Shown: piece after piece, positions 11,186 to 19,122 of the stretch
How positions within the stretch are numbered: the first letter of the stretch is position 1
How the letters are laid out: each line of letters begins with the position of its first letter
NCBI RefSeq assembly: GCF_002796985.1
Contig: NZ_PEKX01000012.1
Coordinates: 62,001-126,000, forward strand
Direction: 5' to 3'
DNA length: 64,000 nucleotides
Origin: Pseudomonas sp.
GTDB taxonomy: Bacteria > Pseudomonadota > Gammaproteobacteria > Pseudomonadales > Pseudomonadaceae
The notes under the pieces: generated by a model
Seen by the model: only the letters and a program-made list of their open reading frames with translations
What the model was told of the DNA's origin: nothing
Databases searched by the model: none
Program-made: the position numbers and the translations under genes

Positions 11186-11964
11186 TCCTCACCTCCCAGC
11201 TGGCCGTGGGCGGCGGCGGTGCGGGCTTCGAGGGCGCGCAGGGCTTCCAGTTCCACGTCGGTCGGCGCGACGGTTTCCTTCACCTGCTCGGCAAAGCGGA
11301 TCGCCCAGCCGGTATTCTCGACCACCTGCTCGCGGGTCACACCCGGGTGCAGGGTGGTGACGATGAATTCGTTGCTGCCGGCTTCCGGTTCCATGATGCA
11401 CAGGTCGGTGATGATCGCCACCGGGCCCTTGCCCGGCAGGCCGAGCTGCTGGCGATGGTCGCCGCCTTCGCCGAAACCGACCGAGGTGATGAACGCCAGC
11501 TTGTCGACGAAGGTGCGGTGGGACTGCTTGAGGATGATCAGCACTTCCTTGGCGGAACCGGCGATCTCCGGCGCACCGCCGGCGCCGGGCAGGCGCACCT
11601 TCGGCTTGTTGTAGTCGCCGATGACGGTGGTGTTGATGTTGCCGAAGCGGTCGACTTGCGCGGCGCCGAGGAAGCCGACGTCGATGCGCCCGCCCTGCAG
11701 CCAGTAGCGGAAGATCTCGCCGGTAGGCACCACGGTATCGGCGGTCTCGGCCAGCTCGCCGTCACCGATGGACAGCGGCAGCACGCTGGGCTTGGCGCCG
11801 ATGGGGCCGGATTCGTAGATCAGGACCACGTCGGGCGATGCGGTCAGGCGCGCGAGGTTGGCGGCCTTGGACGGCAGGCCGATGCCGACGAAGCAGACGG
11901 CGCCGTTCTTCAGGCGGCGGGCGGCGGCCACGGTCATCATTTCATTGGTGCTGTAGGCGCTCAT
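11182..11964 (-). CDS. pcaJ: 3-oxoadipate CoA-transferase subunit B
   Basis: 260 residues from ATG giving MSAYSTNEMMTVAAARRL. Together with PcaI it transfers CoA from succinyl-CoA to 3-oxoadipate. GIGLPSKAANLARLT and the glutamate-bearing VLIYESGPIGAKP (family I CoA-transferase active-site Glu) are visible. The start overlaps the pcaI stop by one base (TAATG) and its end overlaps pcaF by 4 nt, so IJF form a tightly coupled set. Longer upstream frames run inside pcaI and are not used. Confidence 0.95.
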   Translation of the reverse strand: MSAYSTNEMMTVAAARRLKNGAVCFVGIGLPSKAANLARLTASPDVVLIYESGPIGAKPSVLPLSIGDGELAETADTVVPTGEIFRYWLQGGRIDVGFLGAAQVDRFGNINTTVIGDYNKPKVRLPGAGGAPEIAGSAKEVLIILKQSHRTFVDKLAFITSVGFGEGGDHRQQLGLPGKGPVAIITDLCIMEPEAGSNEFIVTTLHPGVTREQVVENTGWAIRFAEQVKETVAPTDVELEALRALEARTAAAHGQLGGEE

Positions 11965-12812
11965 TACTTGGCCTCCGCGAGTTTGGCTCGGAACGCTGCA
12001 AAGTCTTGGGTGCCACGGATGTAGGTATCGATCCAGGCGTTGAAGGTGTCGCGGTCGCGGGCGATCGGGTCCCAGGCCTGGTAGAAGCGGTTGTCGCGCT
12101 CGGAGTAGCCGTGGGCGTAGGACGGGTGCGAACCGCCAGGCACCAGGCAGACGGCGGACAGCGCCCAGGTCGGCAGCACGCAGGAGTTCATCGGCGCGTT
12201 CAGGTCGTCGACGATTTCTTCGACTGTGACGATGCAGCGCTTGGCGGCCAGGGCGGCTTCCTTCTGCACACCGAGGATGCCCCACAGCAGCACGTTGCCC
12301 TTGCGGTCGGCCTTCTGCGCGTGGATCACGGTGACGTCCGGGCGAATCGAGGGCACGGCCGCCAGCTGCTCGCCAGTGAACGGGCAGTTGATGAACTTGA
12401 TGTTCGGGTTGACCTTCGGCAGGTCGGAACCGGCATAGGCACGCAGCACCGCGAACGGCAGGCCCGAGGCGCCAGCGACGTAGGAATTGGCGAGGTCGGC
12501 GTGGCTGTGCTCGTCGACTTCCAGCTCGCGCGGCCAGCCCTTCTCCACCGCATCACGCAGGCGATGCAGCGAACCGACGCCGGGGTTGCCGCCCCAGGAG
12601 AAGGTCAGCTTGCGTACGCAACCGGCACCGATCAGCAGGTCGTAGACCAGGTCGGGCGTCATGCGCACCAGGTGCAGGTCTTTCTTGCCCTGGCGGATCA
12701 GCTCGTGGGAGGCAGCGGTCGGGATCAGGTGGGTGAAGCCTTCGAGCGCGACGGTGTCGCCGTCGTTGACGAAGCGCTCGACTGCTTCGCGGAGAGTCAG
12801 GAGTTCAGCCAT
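11964..12812 (-). CDS. pcaI: 3-oxoadipate CoA-transferase subunit A
   Basis: 282 residues from ATG giving MAELLTLREAVERFVNDGDTV, the usual PcaI start. Family I CoA-transferase alpha features are VALEGFTHLIPTAASHELIRQG and SWGGNPGVGSLHR. It is the first gene of the leftward pcaIJFBDC operon. PcaR boxes stand 65-100 bp upstream, as in P. putida pcaIJ. The frame extends upstream to 12938 but crosses the operator, so the internal ATG is chosen. Confidence 0.94.
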   Translation of the reverse strand: MAELLTLREAVERFVNDGDTVALEGFTHLIPTAASHELIRQGKKDLHLVRMTPDLVYDLLIGAGCVRKLTFSWGGNPGVGSLHRLRDAVEKGWPRELEVDEHSHADLANSYVAGASGLPFAVLRAYAGSDLPKVNPNIKFINCPFTGEQLAAVPSIRPDVTVIHAQKADRKGNVLLWGILGVQKEAALAAKRCIVTVEEIVDDLNAPMNSCVLPTWALSAVCLVPGGSHPSYAHGYSERDNRFYQAWDPIARDRDTFNAWIDTYIRGTQDFAAFRAKLAEAK

Positions 12813-12876
12813 GGTCGGTCTCGTTGTGTAGGGGTGCCGATGGGAAAACAGTACCGTCGGGGGGATGGGTGAACAA

Positions 12877-12909
12877 TGCGATAATCGACTATCGGTGCGA
12901 TTATCGAAC
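12877..12909 (-). promoter_or_regulatory. PcaR operator of pcaIJFBDC
   Basis: On the minus strand GTTCGATAATCGCAC (12895-12909) is identical to the PcaR box described for P. putida pcaIJ. Inverse copies follow at 12886-12894 (CGACTATCG, degenerate) and 12879-12887 (CGATAATCG on the plus strand). The box contains a GATAAT -10-like core, in line with PcaR acting at the promoter itself. Confidence 0.85.
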
Positions 12910-12979
12910 GCTTCTCTTAGCGGGCTAACGGACGTCATATCGCTCGGCTGCCCTGGCTCGCTCGCCCACCCGGAGGCAG

Positions 12980-13130
12980 GCCGATCGCGGACGGAGTCCG
13001 CTCCTACACTCCTGGCGAGAAAGGTGCCAGGGGCGTAGGAGCGGACTCCGTCCGCGATTGCTCCCCGGCCACGCCGAGGTCAAGGTGCACGGAACGATGG
13101 GTATCGCTGCGCTCCACGCCATCCTACGGC
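12980..13130. repeat. REP-type and GATGGGTATCGC repeats between pcaI and catA
   Basis: The gap is 352 bp and holds no gene. It contains an inverted pair of GTAGGAGCGGACTCCGTCCGCGAT palindromes (12982-13007 and 13036-13061) and one half-element GATGGGTATCGCTGCGCTCC...ATCCTACG (13096-13128). The remainder is the pcaI operator and leader. Confidence 0.8.
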
Positions 13131-13164
13131 GGGGTTACCGGCAAGGTTGGGGCGCTGGCGGGAG

Positions 13165-14097
13165 TTAGGCTTCCTGCAACGCGCGGGGGCGGTTGCTGCG
13201 GTCTTCTGCGTCGGTAGAAACGGCCTGCTGCAGCTGGAAGTCGAACTCGATCTCGGCGAAGCGCCCTTCCACACCGCGCGCATCGGCGGCCGCCGCGTCC
13301 TCGACAAAACGAACCTCGCCGATCAGCCCGTCGCGGGTGGCGTAGGCGAAGTCGTCCCACAGGTACTGGTCGCCCGCGAGGTTGATCTGCGTGGTCAGGT
13401 GGCGATGCCCCGGCGCGGAGATGAAGAAGTGGATGTGCGCCGGGCGCTGGCCGTGGCGGCCGAGCTGGTTCAGCAGCTCCTGGGTCGGGCCGTCCGGCGG
13501 GCAGCCGTAGCCGCTGGGGACGATGCTGCGGGCTTTGTAGCGACCCTCGGCGTCGGTGACGATGCGTCGGCGCAGGTTGAACTCGGACTGGGTGCTGTCG
13601 AAGTACGAGTAGGTCCCGTTGGTGTTGGCGTGCCAGAGATCGACCACGGCGCCGGCCAGCGGCTTGCCCTGCGGATCGAACACGCGGCCGGAGAGGAACA
13701 TCACGGTGCCCGCATCCTTGCCATCGTCCATCCGCGCTTCACCTTCGGACAGCGGTGCGCCGGCCACGTACAGCGGGCCTTCGATGGTACGCGGGGTGCC
13801 GCCGCCGATGCCGGCGGCTTCATCCTGGGCATCCAGCAGCAGGTCGAGGTAGTGCTCGACGCCGAGGCCAGCGACGACCAAGCCGGCTTCCTGACGGGAG
13901 CCGAGGCGGTTGAGGTAGTCCACCGCTTTCCAGAACTCGTCGGGGGTGACGTTCATGTCTTCGATGAGCTTGGCAGTGTCCTGCAGGATGCGCAGGACGA
14001 GGTTCTTCACGCGCGGATTGCCCTGGTCGTTCAGGGCGCCGCTGGCTTCTTCGAAGAACTTCTGGATGTCGGCAGTCTGGGAAATCTTCACGGTCAT
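13165..14097 (-). CDS. catA: Catechol 1,2-dioxygenase
   Basis: A 310-residue intradiol dioxygenase with non-haem Fe(III) that opens catechol to cis,cis-muconate. The N-terminal helical dimerisation domain (residues ~1-95) is followed by the beta-sandwich. Iron ligands are visible as Tyr in NGTYSYFD, Tyr in GRYKARSIVPSGY, and two His in QRPAHIHFF. The length fits CatA (about 310). It is the last gene of the catBCA operon, 46 bp after catC. Confidence 0.96.
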   Translation of the reverse strand: MTVKISQTADIQKFFEEASGALNDQGNPRVKNLVLRILQDTAKLIEDMNVTPDEFWKAVDYLNRLGSRQEAGLVVAGLGVEHYLDLLLDAQDEAAGIGGGTPRTIEGPLYVAGAPLSEGEARMDDGKDAGTVMFLSGRVFDPQGKPLAGAVVDLWHANTNGTYSYFDSTQSEFNLRRRIVTDAEGRYKARSIVPSGYGCPPDGPTQELLNQLGRHGQRPAHIHFFISAPGHRHLTTQINLAGDQYLWDDFAYATRDGLIGEVRFVEDAAAADARGVEGRFAEIEFDFQLQQAVSTDAEDRSNRPRALQEA

Positions 14098-14143
14098 GAT
14101 GCGATCCTCAAGTCTTGTTCTTGTTGAGTCGTTCGGACAGAAA

Positions 14144-14434
14144 TCAGCGGTCGTCGGAATGGATCGAAGACGGATGGCGGCAGAGCCCGTCGACCTCGAT
14201 GTCCATGTACGGGAACAGCGGCAGCTGCATCAGGGTGTCGTGCAGTTCCTCGACGCTGGCGAGGTCGAACACGCTGTAGTTGGCGTAGTGCCCGGCGATG
14301 CGCCACAGGTGGCGCCACTTGCCCTCGCGCTGCAGGCGCTGGGCCAGTTCCTTCTCGTCGGCCTTGAGCTGGGCGGCCTTGGCCGGGTCCATGTCGACGG
14401 GCAATTTCACGGTCATCTTCACGTGGAACAGCAT
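14144..14434 (-). CDS. catC: Muconolactone D-isomerase
   Basis: 96 residues from ATG giving MLFHVKMTVKLPVDM, preceded by GAGGAG. This is the exact size and start expected of CatC, a small decameric ferredoxin-fold isomerase. WRIAGHYANYSVFDL and LPLFPYMDIEV are conserved family blocks. It converts muconolactone to 3-oxoadipate enol-lactone, which PcaD then hydrolyses. It sits between catB and catA. Confidence 0.95.
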   Translation of the reverse strand: MLFHVKMTVKLPVDMDPAKAAQLKADEKELAQRLQREGKWRHLWRIAGHYANYSVFDLASVEELHDTLMQLPLFPYMDIEVDGLCRHPSSIHSDDR

Positions 14435-14475
14435 CGGGTCTTCTCCTCTATCGGGCAGTCGGAAAGGGTTGCGAA

Positions 14476-15597
14476 TCAGGTACGGCGGAAGCGCGCCAGG
14501 CGCTCCTCGTCGAGCGTCAGGCCCAGGCCGGGCGTACGCGGAACGTGCAGTTGGAAGTCGCGGTAGACCGGCGCCTCGGTGACGATTTCCTCGGTGAGCA
14601 GCAGCGGGCCGAACAGCTCGGTGGCCCACGTAAGCTTCTCCAGGGTGAGGAAGGCGTGGGCCGAGGCCAGGGTGCCGACCGCGCCTTCGAGCATGGTCCC
14701 GCCGTACAGCGCGATGCCGGCGGCTTCGGCGATCTGCGCGGTGCGCAGCACGGCGCGCGGGCCGCCGTTCTTGGCGATCTTCAGGGCGAAGATGCTGGCC
14801 GCGCCGTCGGCGGCGAGGCTGAAGGCGTCGGCCACGCTCTCGATGGATTCGTCGGCCATGATCGGTGCCGGGCTGCGCTGGTTCAGGCGTACCTGGCCGC
14901 TGCGGTTGATGCGCGAGATGGGCTGCTCGATGAGGTCGATGCCGTTCTCGCCGAGCACCTGGCAGCCACGGATGGCCTGGGATTCGTCCCAGCCCTGGTT
15001 GACGTCCACGCGCACGCTGGCGCGCTCACCCAGGGCCTTCTTGATCGCCACGACGTGCCTGAGGTCCTGTTCCAGCGAGTTGGCGCCGATCTTCAGCTTG
15101 AAGATGCGGTGGCGGCGAATCTCCAGCATCTGCTCGGCTTCGGCGATGTCGCGGGCGGTGTCGCCGGAAGCGAGGGTCCAGGCCACTTCGAGACTGTCGC
15201 GCACGCGGCCGCCGAGCAGTTCGCTGACCGGCAGGCCGAGGCGCTTGCCCTGGGCGTCCAGCAGCGCGCTCTCGATACCCGAGCGGGCGAAGGTGTTGCC
15301 CTTGATCGACTTGTCCAGGCGCTGCATGCAGGCGTTGATGTTGCTGGCGTCCTGGCCCTTGAGCAGCGGCGCGAAGTGCGCGTCGATGTTGGCCTTGATG
15401 CTTTCCGGGCTCTCGTTGCCGTAGGCCAGGCCGCCGATGGTGGTGGCTTCGCCGATGCCCTCGACGCCGTCGGAGCAGCGCAGGCGGATGATCACCAGCG
15501 TCTGCTGCTGCATGGTGTGCATGGCCAGCTTGTGCGGGCGGATGGTCGGCAGGTCGACGATGATCGACTCGATGCGTTCAATGACGGGGCTACTCAT
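14476..15597 (-). CDS. catB: Muconate cycloisomerase
   Basis: 373 residues from ATG giving MSSPVIERIESIIVDLP, the standard CatB start. It is an enolase-superfamily enzyme. The catalytic lysine motif KLKIGA, metal ligands in RVDVNQGWDE, IEQP and MADES, and the second Lys in FALKIAKNGG appear in order. It lactonises cis,cis-muconate to muconolactone. It is the first gene of catBCA and is transcribed divergently from catR, with the CatR site in the 148-bp gap. Upstream in-frame codons lie in that regulatory gap. Confidence 0.95.
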   Translation of the reverse strand: MSSPVIERIESIIVDLPTIRPHKLAMHTMQQQTLVIIRLRCSDGVEGIGEATTIGGLAYGNESPESIKANIDAHFAPLLKGQDASNINACMQRLDKSIKGNTFARSGIESALLDAQGKRLGLPVSELLGGRVRDSLEVAWTLASGDTARDIAEAEQMLEIRRHRIFKLKIGANSLEQDLRHVVAIKKALGERASVRVDVNQGWDESQAIRGCQVLGENGIDLIEQPISRINRSGQVRLNQRSPAPIMADESIESVADAFSLAADGAASIFALKIAKNGGPRAVLRTAQIAEAAGIALYGGTMLEGAVGTLASAHAFLTLEKLTWATELFGPLLLTEEIVTEAPVYRDFQLHVPRTPGLGLTLDEERLARFRRT

Positions 15598-15648
15598 GGA
15601 CGGCGTTCCGGTCTGGGATTTCGGGATGGGCCGGGCCGCACTTCGGCG

Positions 15649-15663
15649 ATACCCGGCAGGTCT
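15649..15663. promoter_or_regulatory. Candidate CatR binding site in the catB-catR gap
   Basis: ATAC-N7-GTCT approximates the LysR-type interrupted dyad described for cat/clc promoters (ATAC-N7-GTAT). It lies about 50 bp upstream of catB and 80 bp upstream of catR. The right half has one mismatch, so this is a moderate call. Confidence 0.45.
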
Positions 15664-15745
15664 TTTCACGATTAACGAAGGATTGCGCCGGGGGCTGCAG
15701 GCAGTCCAATATCGTTGCCATCTTGTTGCATACCCTGGAGGTATC

Positions 15746-16618
15746 ATGGAGCTGCGACACCTGCGCTACTTCCGCGAAGTGGCCGGCACCCTCAACTTCA
15801 CCCGCGCCGCCGAGCGCCTGCACATCGCCCAGCCGCCGCTGAGCCGGCAGATCCAGCAGCTCGAAGAACTGCTCGGCGTGCCGCTGCTGGAACGTGGCCG
15901 ACCGTTGCGCCTGACCGACGCCGGGCGCTACTTCCACGAGCAGACCGGCACCCTGCTGGCGCAGCTGGAAAGCATCTGCGAGAGCACCCGGCGCATTGGC
16001 CACGGCGAGCGCCAGTGGTTCGGCATCGGCTTCGCGCCCTCGACGCTGTACGACGGGCTGCCCGAGCTGATCCGCGAGCTGCGCGGCGACGCCGGGCTGG
16101 AACTGGGCCTGCAGGAAATGACCACGGTGCAGCAGGTCGAGGCGCTGAAAAGCGGGCGCATCGACATCGGTTTCGGGCGCATTCGCATCGACGATCCGGC
16201 CATTACCCAGCAGGTATTGCGCGAGGAGCCGATGGTCGCCGTGCTGCCGGCCGGGCATCGTCTGCTCGGCGCACCGCTGAGCCTGGAGCAACTGGCCGGC
16301 GAGGACTTCGTGCTCTACCCCGCCAACCCGCGCCCCAGCTATGCCGACCACGTGCTGGCGCTGTTCGCCAACCACGGCCTGAGCGTGCACGTCGCGCAGT
16401 GGACCAACGAATTGCAGACCGCCATCGGCCTGGTCGCCGCCGGCCTGGGCGTGGCGCTGGTGCCGGCCTCGGTGCAACAGCAGCACCGCGCCGACATCGG
16501 CTACGCCAGGCTGACCGACGCCGAGGCGGTCTCGCCGATCATCCTCAGCCAGCGCCGTGGCGACGTCAGTGCGCCGCTGCAACGTTGCCTGCAACTGATC
16601 GGCGCGAAGCTGCCGTAA
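15746..16618 (+). CDS. catR: LysR-type activator of catBCA
   Basis: 290 residues from ATG giving MELRHLRYFREVAGTLNFTRAAERL. TGGAGG lies 4 nt upstream. The N-terminal winged helix (residues ~1-60: AERLHIAQPPLSRQIQQLEELLGVPLLERG) is followed by an effector-binding domain with GLVAAGLGVALVPAS near residue 232. CatR binds cis,cis-muconate and activates catBCA. It is divergent from catB and ends 18 bp from the convergent benD. Confidence 0.93.
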   Translation: MELRHLRYFREVAGTLNFTRAAERLHIAQPPLSRQIQQLEELLGVPLLERGRPLRLTDAGRYFHEQTGTLLAQLESICESTRRIGHGERQWFGIGFAPSTLYDGLPELIRELRGDAGLELGLQEMTTVQQVEALKSGRIDIGFGRIRIDDPAITQQVLREEPMVAVLPAGHRLLGAPLSLEQLAGEDFVLYPANPRPSYADHVLALFANHGLSVHVAQWTNELQTAIGLVAAGLGVALVPASVQQQHRADIGYARLTDAEAVSPIILSQRRGDVSAPLQRCLQLIGAKLP

Positions 16619-16636
16619 GCGCAGCATCGCGGCGCC

Positions 16637-17410
16637 TCAGCCGAGGTCGCCGCCACCCACCGGCAGGGTTACGCCGGTGATGTAGCTGGCTTCGTCGGAG
16701 GCGAGGAAGAGAATCGCGCCGACCTGCTCGTCGATACTGCCATAGCGCTTCATCAGGCTGCTGTCGCGGGTCTGCTCGACGATCTGCTGGTACCAGACCT
16801 TCTCCTGTTCGCTCTGCTGCGCCGCGTTGCGCGGAATGCGCCGGGGCGGTGCTTCGGTGCCGCCGGGCGCGGTGGCGTTGACCCGCACGCCGCGCTCGGC
16901 AGTCTCGAAGGCCAGGCACGCCGTCAGCGCGTTCACCCCGCCCTTCGCCGCGCCGTAGGGCACACGATTCACCCCACGGGTGGCGACGGACGACACGTTG
17001 ACGATGGCACCCGCGCCCTGCTCCAGCATCGGCACCAGCGCCGCGCGGCAGCACCACAGGGTGGGGAACAGCGAGCGGCGCACCTCGGCTTCGATCTCGT
17101 CTTCGGCGTAGTGCTCGAAGGGTTTGGCCCAGATGGTGCCGCCGACGTTGTTGATCAGGATGTCGAGGCGGCCGAAGCGTTCGAGCGCCTGGTCAACCAC
17201 GTTCTGGCAATCGGCGAAGCGTTCCAGGTCGGCGGTCAGGGTGAGCACTTTGTCGTGCTGGCCGAGGGCGTCCTGCAGTTCGTGGACGATCTCGGAGCGG
17301 TCCACGGCGATGACCCTGGCGCCCTCTTCCACCAGCCGCTCGGCAACGCGCCGGCCGATGCCCTGGGCGGCGCCGGTGACGAGGGCGATCTTGTCTTTGA
17401 ATCGGTTCAT
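16637..17410 (-). CDS. benD: 1,6-dihydroxycyclohexa-2,4-diene-1-carboxylate dehydrogenase
   Basis: A 257-residue short-chain dehydrogenase from ATG giving MNRFKDKIALVTG. GAGGT lies 5 nt before the start. TGAAQGIGRR binds NAD, NNVGGT follows, and the catalytic Ser is in VNVSSVATRG with YGAAK (Tyr-x3-Lys). It rearomatises benzoate cis-diol to catechol with loss of CO2. It is the last gene of benABCD, 131 bp after benC. That gap holds an inverted REP-type pair. Confidence 0.94.
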   Translation of the reverse strand: MNRFKDKIALVTGAAQGIGRRVAERLVEEGARVIAVDRSEIVHELQDALGQHDKVLTLTADLERFADCQNVVDQALERFGRLDILINNVGGTIWAKPFEHYAEDEIEAEVRRSLFPTLWCCRAALVPMLEQGAGAIVNVSSVATRGVNRVPYGAAKGGVNALTACLAFETAERGVRVNATAPGGTEAPPRRIPRNAAQQSEQEKVWYQQIVEQTRDSSLMKRYGSIDEQVGAILFLASDEASYITGVTLPVGGGDLG

Positions 17411-17439
17411 GGTGACCTCATGACGTCGGGGCAAACCCT

Positions 17440-17506
17440 GTAGGAGCGAGCTTGCTCGCGAACCAAACCCCGCTGTGAAGCTGTTCGCGAGCAAGCTCGC
17501 CCCTAC
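17440..17506. repeat. Inverted REP-type pair between benC and benD
   Basis: GTAGGAGCGAGCTTGCTCGCGAA at 17440-17462 and its inverse at 17483-17506 (one mismatch in the last arm, CCCCTAC) flank a 20-bp spacer. They lie inside the ben operon and could form a strong mRNA hairpin separating benABC from benD. Confidence 0.85.
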
Positions 17507-17541
17507 AAAGGTCCGTCACGCCCAAGTTTTGGTTGTCGAAT

Positions 17542-18555
17542 TCAGGCCGCGCTCGCCGCGAACTTCTCGTAATAGAAATTCGCCGGCGTGATGCCCTGTA
17601 AACGGATGTGCTGGCTGACTGCCTCGACCATCGGCGGCGGGCCGCAGAGGTAGATGTCCACTTCGCCGTCGTTCAGGTGCGCAGGCTCGATGTGCTGGGT
17701 CACGTAGCCCTTGCGCGGGTAGTTGCTTTCCTGACTGGCCACGCAGGCGCTCCAGGTGAAGTGGGGGATGCGCGCAGCGAAGGCTTCCAGGCGGTCCATC
17801 TCCACCAGGTCGAAGTCGTGGGTGACGCCATAGATCAAATGCAGCGGATGTTCGCTGCCGCGTTCGGCGATCTGTTCGAGCATTGCGGTGAAGGGTGCCA
17901 GGCCCGTGCCGCCGGCCAGCAGCAGCAACGGCCGCTTGATCTCGCGCAGGTAGAAGCTGCCCAGCGGGCCGGCCAGGGACATGGCGTCACCGGCCTTGGC
18001 CAGGCCAGTGAGGAAGCTGCTCATCAGGCCGCCCGGCACATTGCGGATCAGGAAGCTGACCTCGCCGTCCTTCTGCAGCGAGCTGAAGGAGTAGGCGCGG
18101 CTCTGCTCACTGCCCGGCACCTGCAGGTTGACGTACTGCCCCGGCAGGAAGGCCAGCTTGCTCAGCGACTCGCCCTTGATCGACAGCGCGATGGTGCTTT
18201 CCGAGAGCTGGCGAACCGCGCTGATGCTGGCCTCGAAGCTGATCTGGGCGGTCTTGCAGACTTGCGAAGAGGCCGGCACGCGCACCACACAATCGCTCTG
18301 CGCGCGCATCTGGCAGGTGAGCACGTAGCCCTGCTCGGCTTCGTCCTCGGTCAGCGCGTCCTCGATGTATTCCTGGCCCGGGTCGTAGCGGCCGGCTTCG
18401 GCGAAGCACTTGCAGGTGCCGCAGGCGCCGTCGCGGCAATCCAGCGGGATGTTGATGCCCTGGCGGTAGGCCGCATCGGCCACGGTCTCGCTGGGGCTGG
18501 CGTCGATGAAGCGGGTAACGCCGTCTTCAAAGTTGAGGGCGATCTTGTGGTTCAT
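17542..18555 (-). CDS. benC: Benzoate 1,2-dioxygenase reductase
   Basis: 337 residues from ATG giving MNHKIALNFEDG. GAGGTG lies about 7 nt upstream; a GTG three codons earlier is possible but less likely. The plant-type [2Fe-2S] ferredoxin domain comes first (CRDGACGTCKC, residues ~41-51), then the FAD-binding barrel with RAYSFSS, then the NAD domain with LLAGGTGLAPF and LCGPPPMVEA. It passes electrons from NADH to the BenAB oxygenase. Confidence 0.95.
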   Translation of the reverse strand: MNHKIALNFEDGVTRFIDASPSETVADAAYRQGINIPLDCRDGACGTCKCFAEAGRYDPGQEYIEDALTEDEAEQGYVLTCQMRAQSDCVVRVPASSQVCKTAQISFEASISAVRQLSESTIALSIKGESLSKLAFLPGQYVNLQVPGSEQSRAYSFSSLQKDGEVSFLIRNVPGGLMSSFLTGLAKAGDAMSLAGPLGSFYLREIKRPLLLLAGGTGLAPFTAMLEQIAERGSEHPLHLIYGVTHDFDLVEMDRLEAFAARIPHFTWSACVASQESNYPRKGYVTQHIEPAHLNDGEVDIYLCGPPPMVEAVSQHIRLQGITPANFYYEKFAASAA

Positions 18556-18633
18556 GGCGTGCACCTCGGCGCCGCGCAGGCGGTGTCGCGCGCGGCGAAT
18601 CCACGCGCGCGACGCACAGCCCTGACGGCGGAA

Positions 18634-19122
18634 TCAGATGTGGTAGATGTCGATGACTTGCCTGACGTAGTCGTTCTTCAGCACGACCTTCTTCGCCTTC
18701 ACCAACGGCTGTTCGCCACGCACGTCGAGCGTGTAGAAGCTGGTGCCGAAGTGACTGTCGACGGTCTTGTAGCGGAAGCTCAGGGTGTGCCAGTTGAAGC
18801 GCACCTGGCACTGCCCGTCGGCCTCGCCGAGTACCTCGATGTTGCTGAGGTTGTGTGAGGTGCGGGTGTCCGGCAGGGTTGCGCTGGAGCGCTCGGTCTT
18901 GATGCGGAACACGCGGTCTTCCAGGCCGCCACGGTTGCCGTACCAGATCAGCGAGATTTCCCGCTGCGGGTCTTCGGTGAGCTGGTCACGGTCGTCCCAG
19001 GAGGGCATCCAGAAGGTGGCGTCGGCGGCGTACAGCTCCAGCCAGGCATCCCAGTCCTTGTCGTCGAGGTAGCGCGCTTCGCGGTAGAGGAAGTCGCGGA
19101 CGGTCTCGTAGCGGCTCATCAC
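18634..19122 (-). CDS. benB: Benzoate 1,2-dioxygenase small (beta) subunit
   Basis: A 162-residue ring-hydroxylating dioxygenase beta subunit, the normal size. The family opening YETVRDFLYREARYLDDKDWDAWLELYAADATFWMPSW and the later RVRFNWHTLSFRYKTVDSHFGTSFYTL are clear. The ATG overlaps the benA stop by 4 nt, so A and B are translationally coupled. Confidence 0.95.
   Translation of the reverse strand: MMSRYETVRDFLYREARYLDDKDWDAWLELYAADATFWMPSWDDRDQLTEDPQREISLIWYGNRGGLEDRVFRIKTERSSATLPDTRTSHNLSNIEVLGEADGQCQVRFNWHTLSFRYKTVDSHFGTSFYTLDVRGEQPLVKAKKVVLKNDYVRQVIDIYHI

Noticed and set aside
12813..12938. N-terminal extension of pcaI
   Set aside because: It would run through the PcaR operator; the family starts at MAELLTLREAV.
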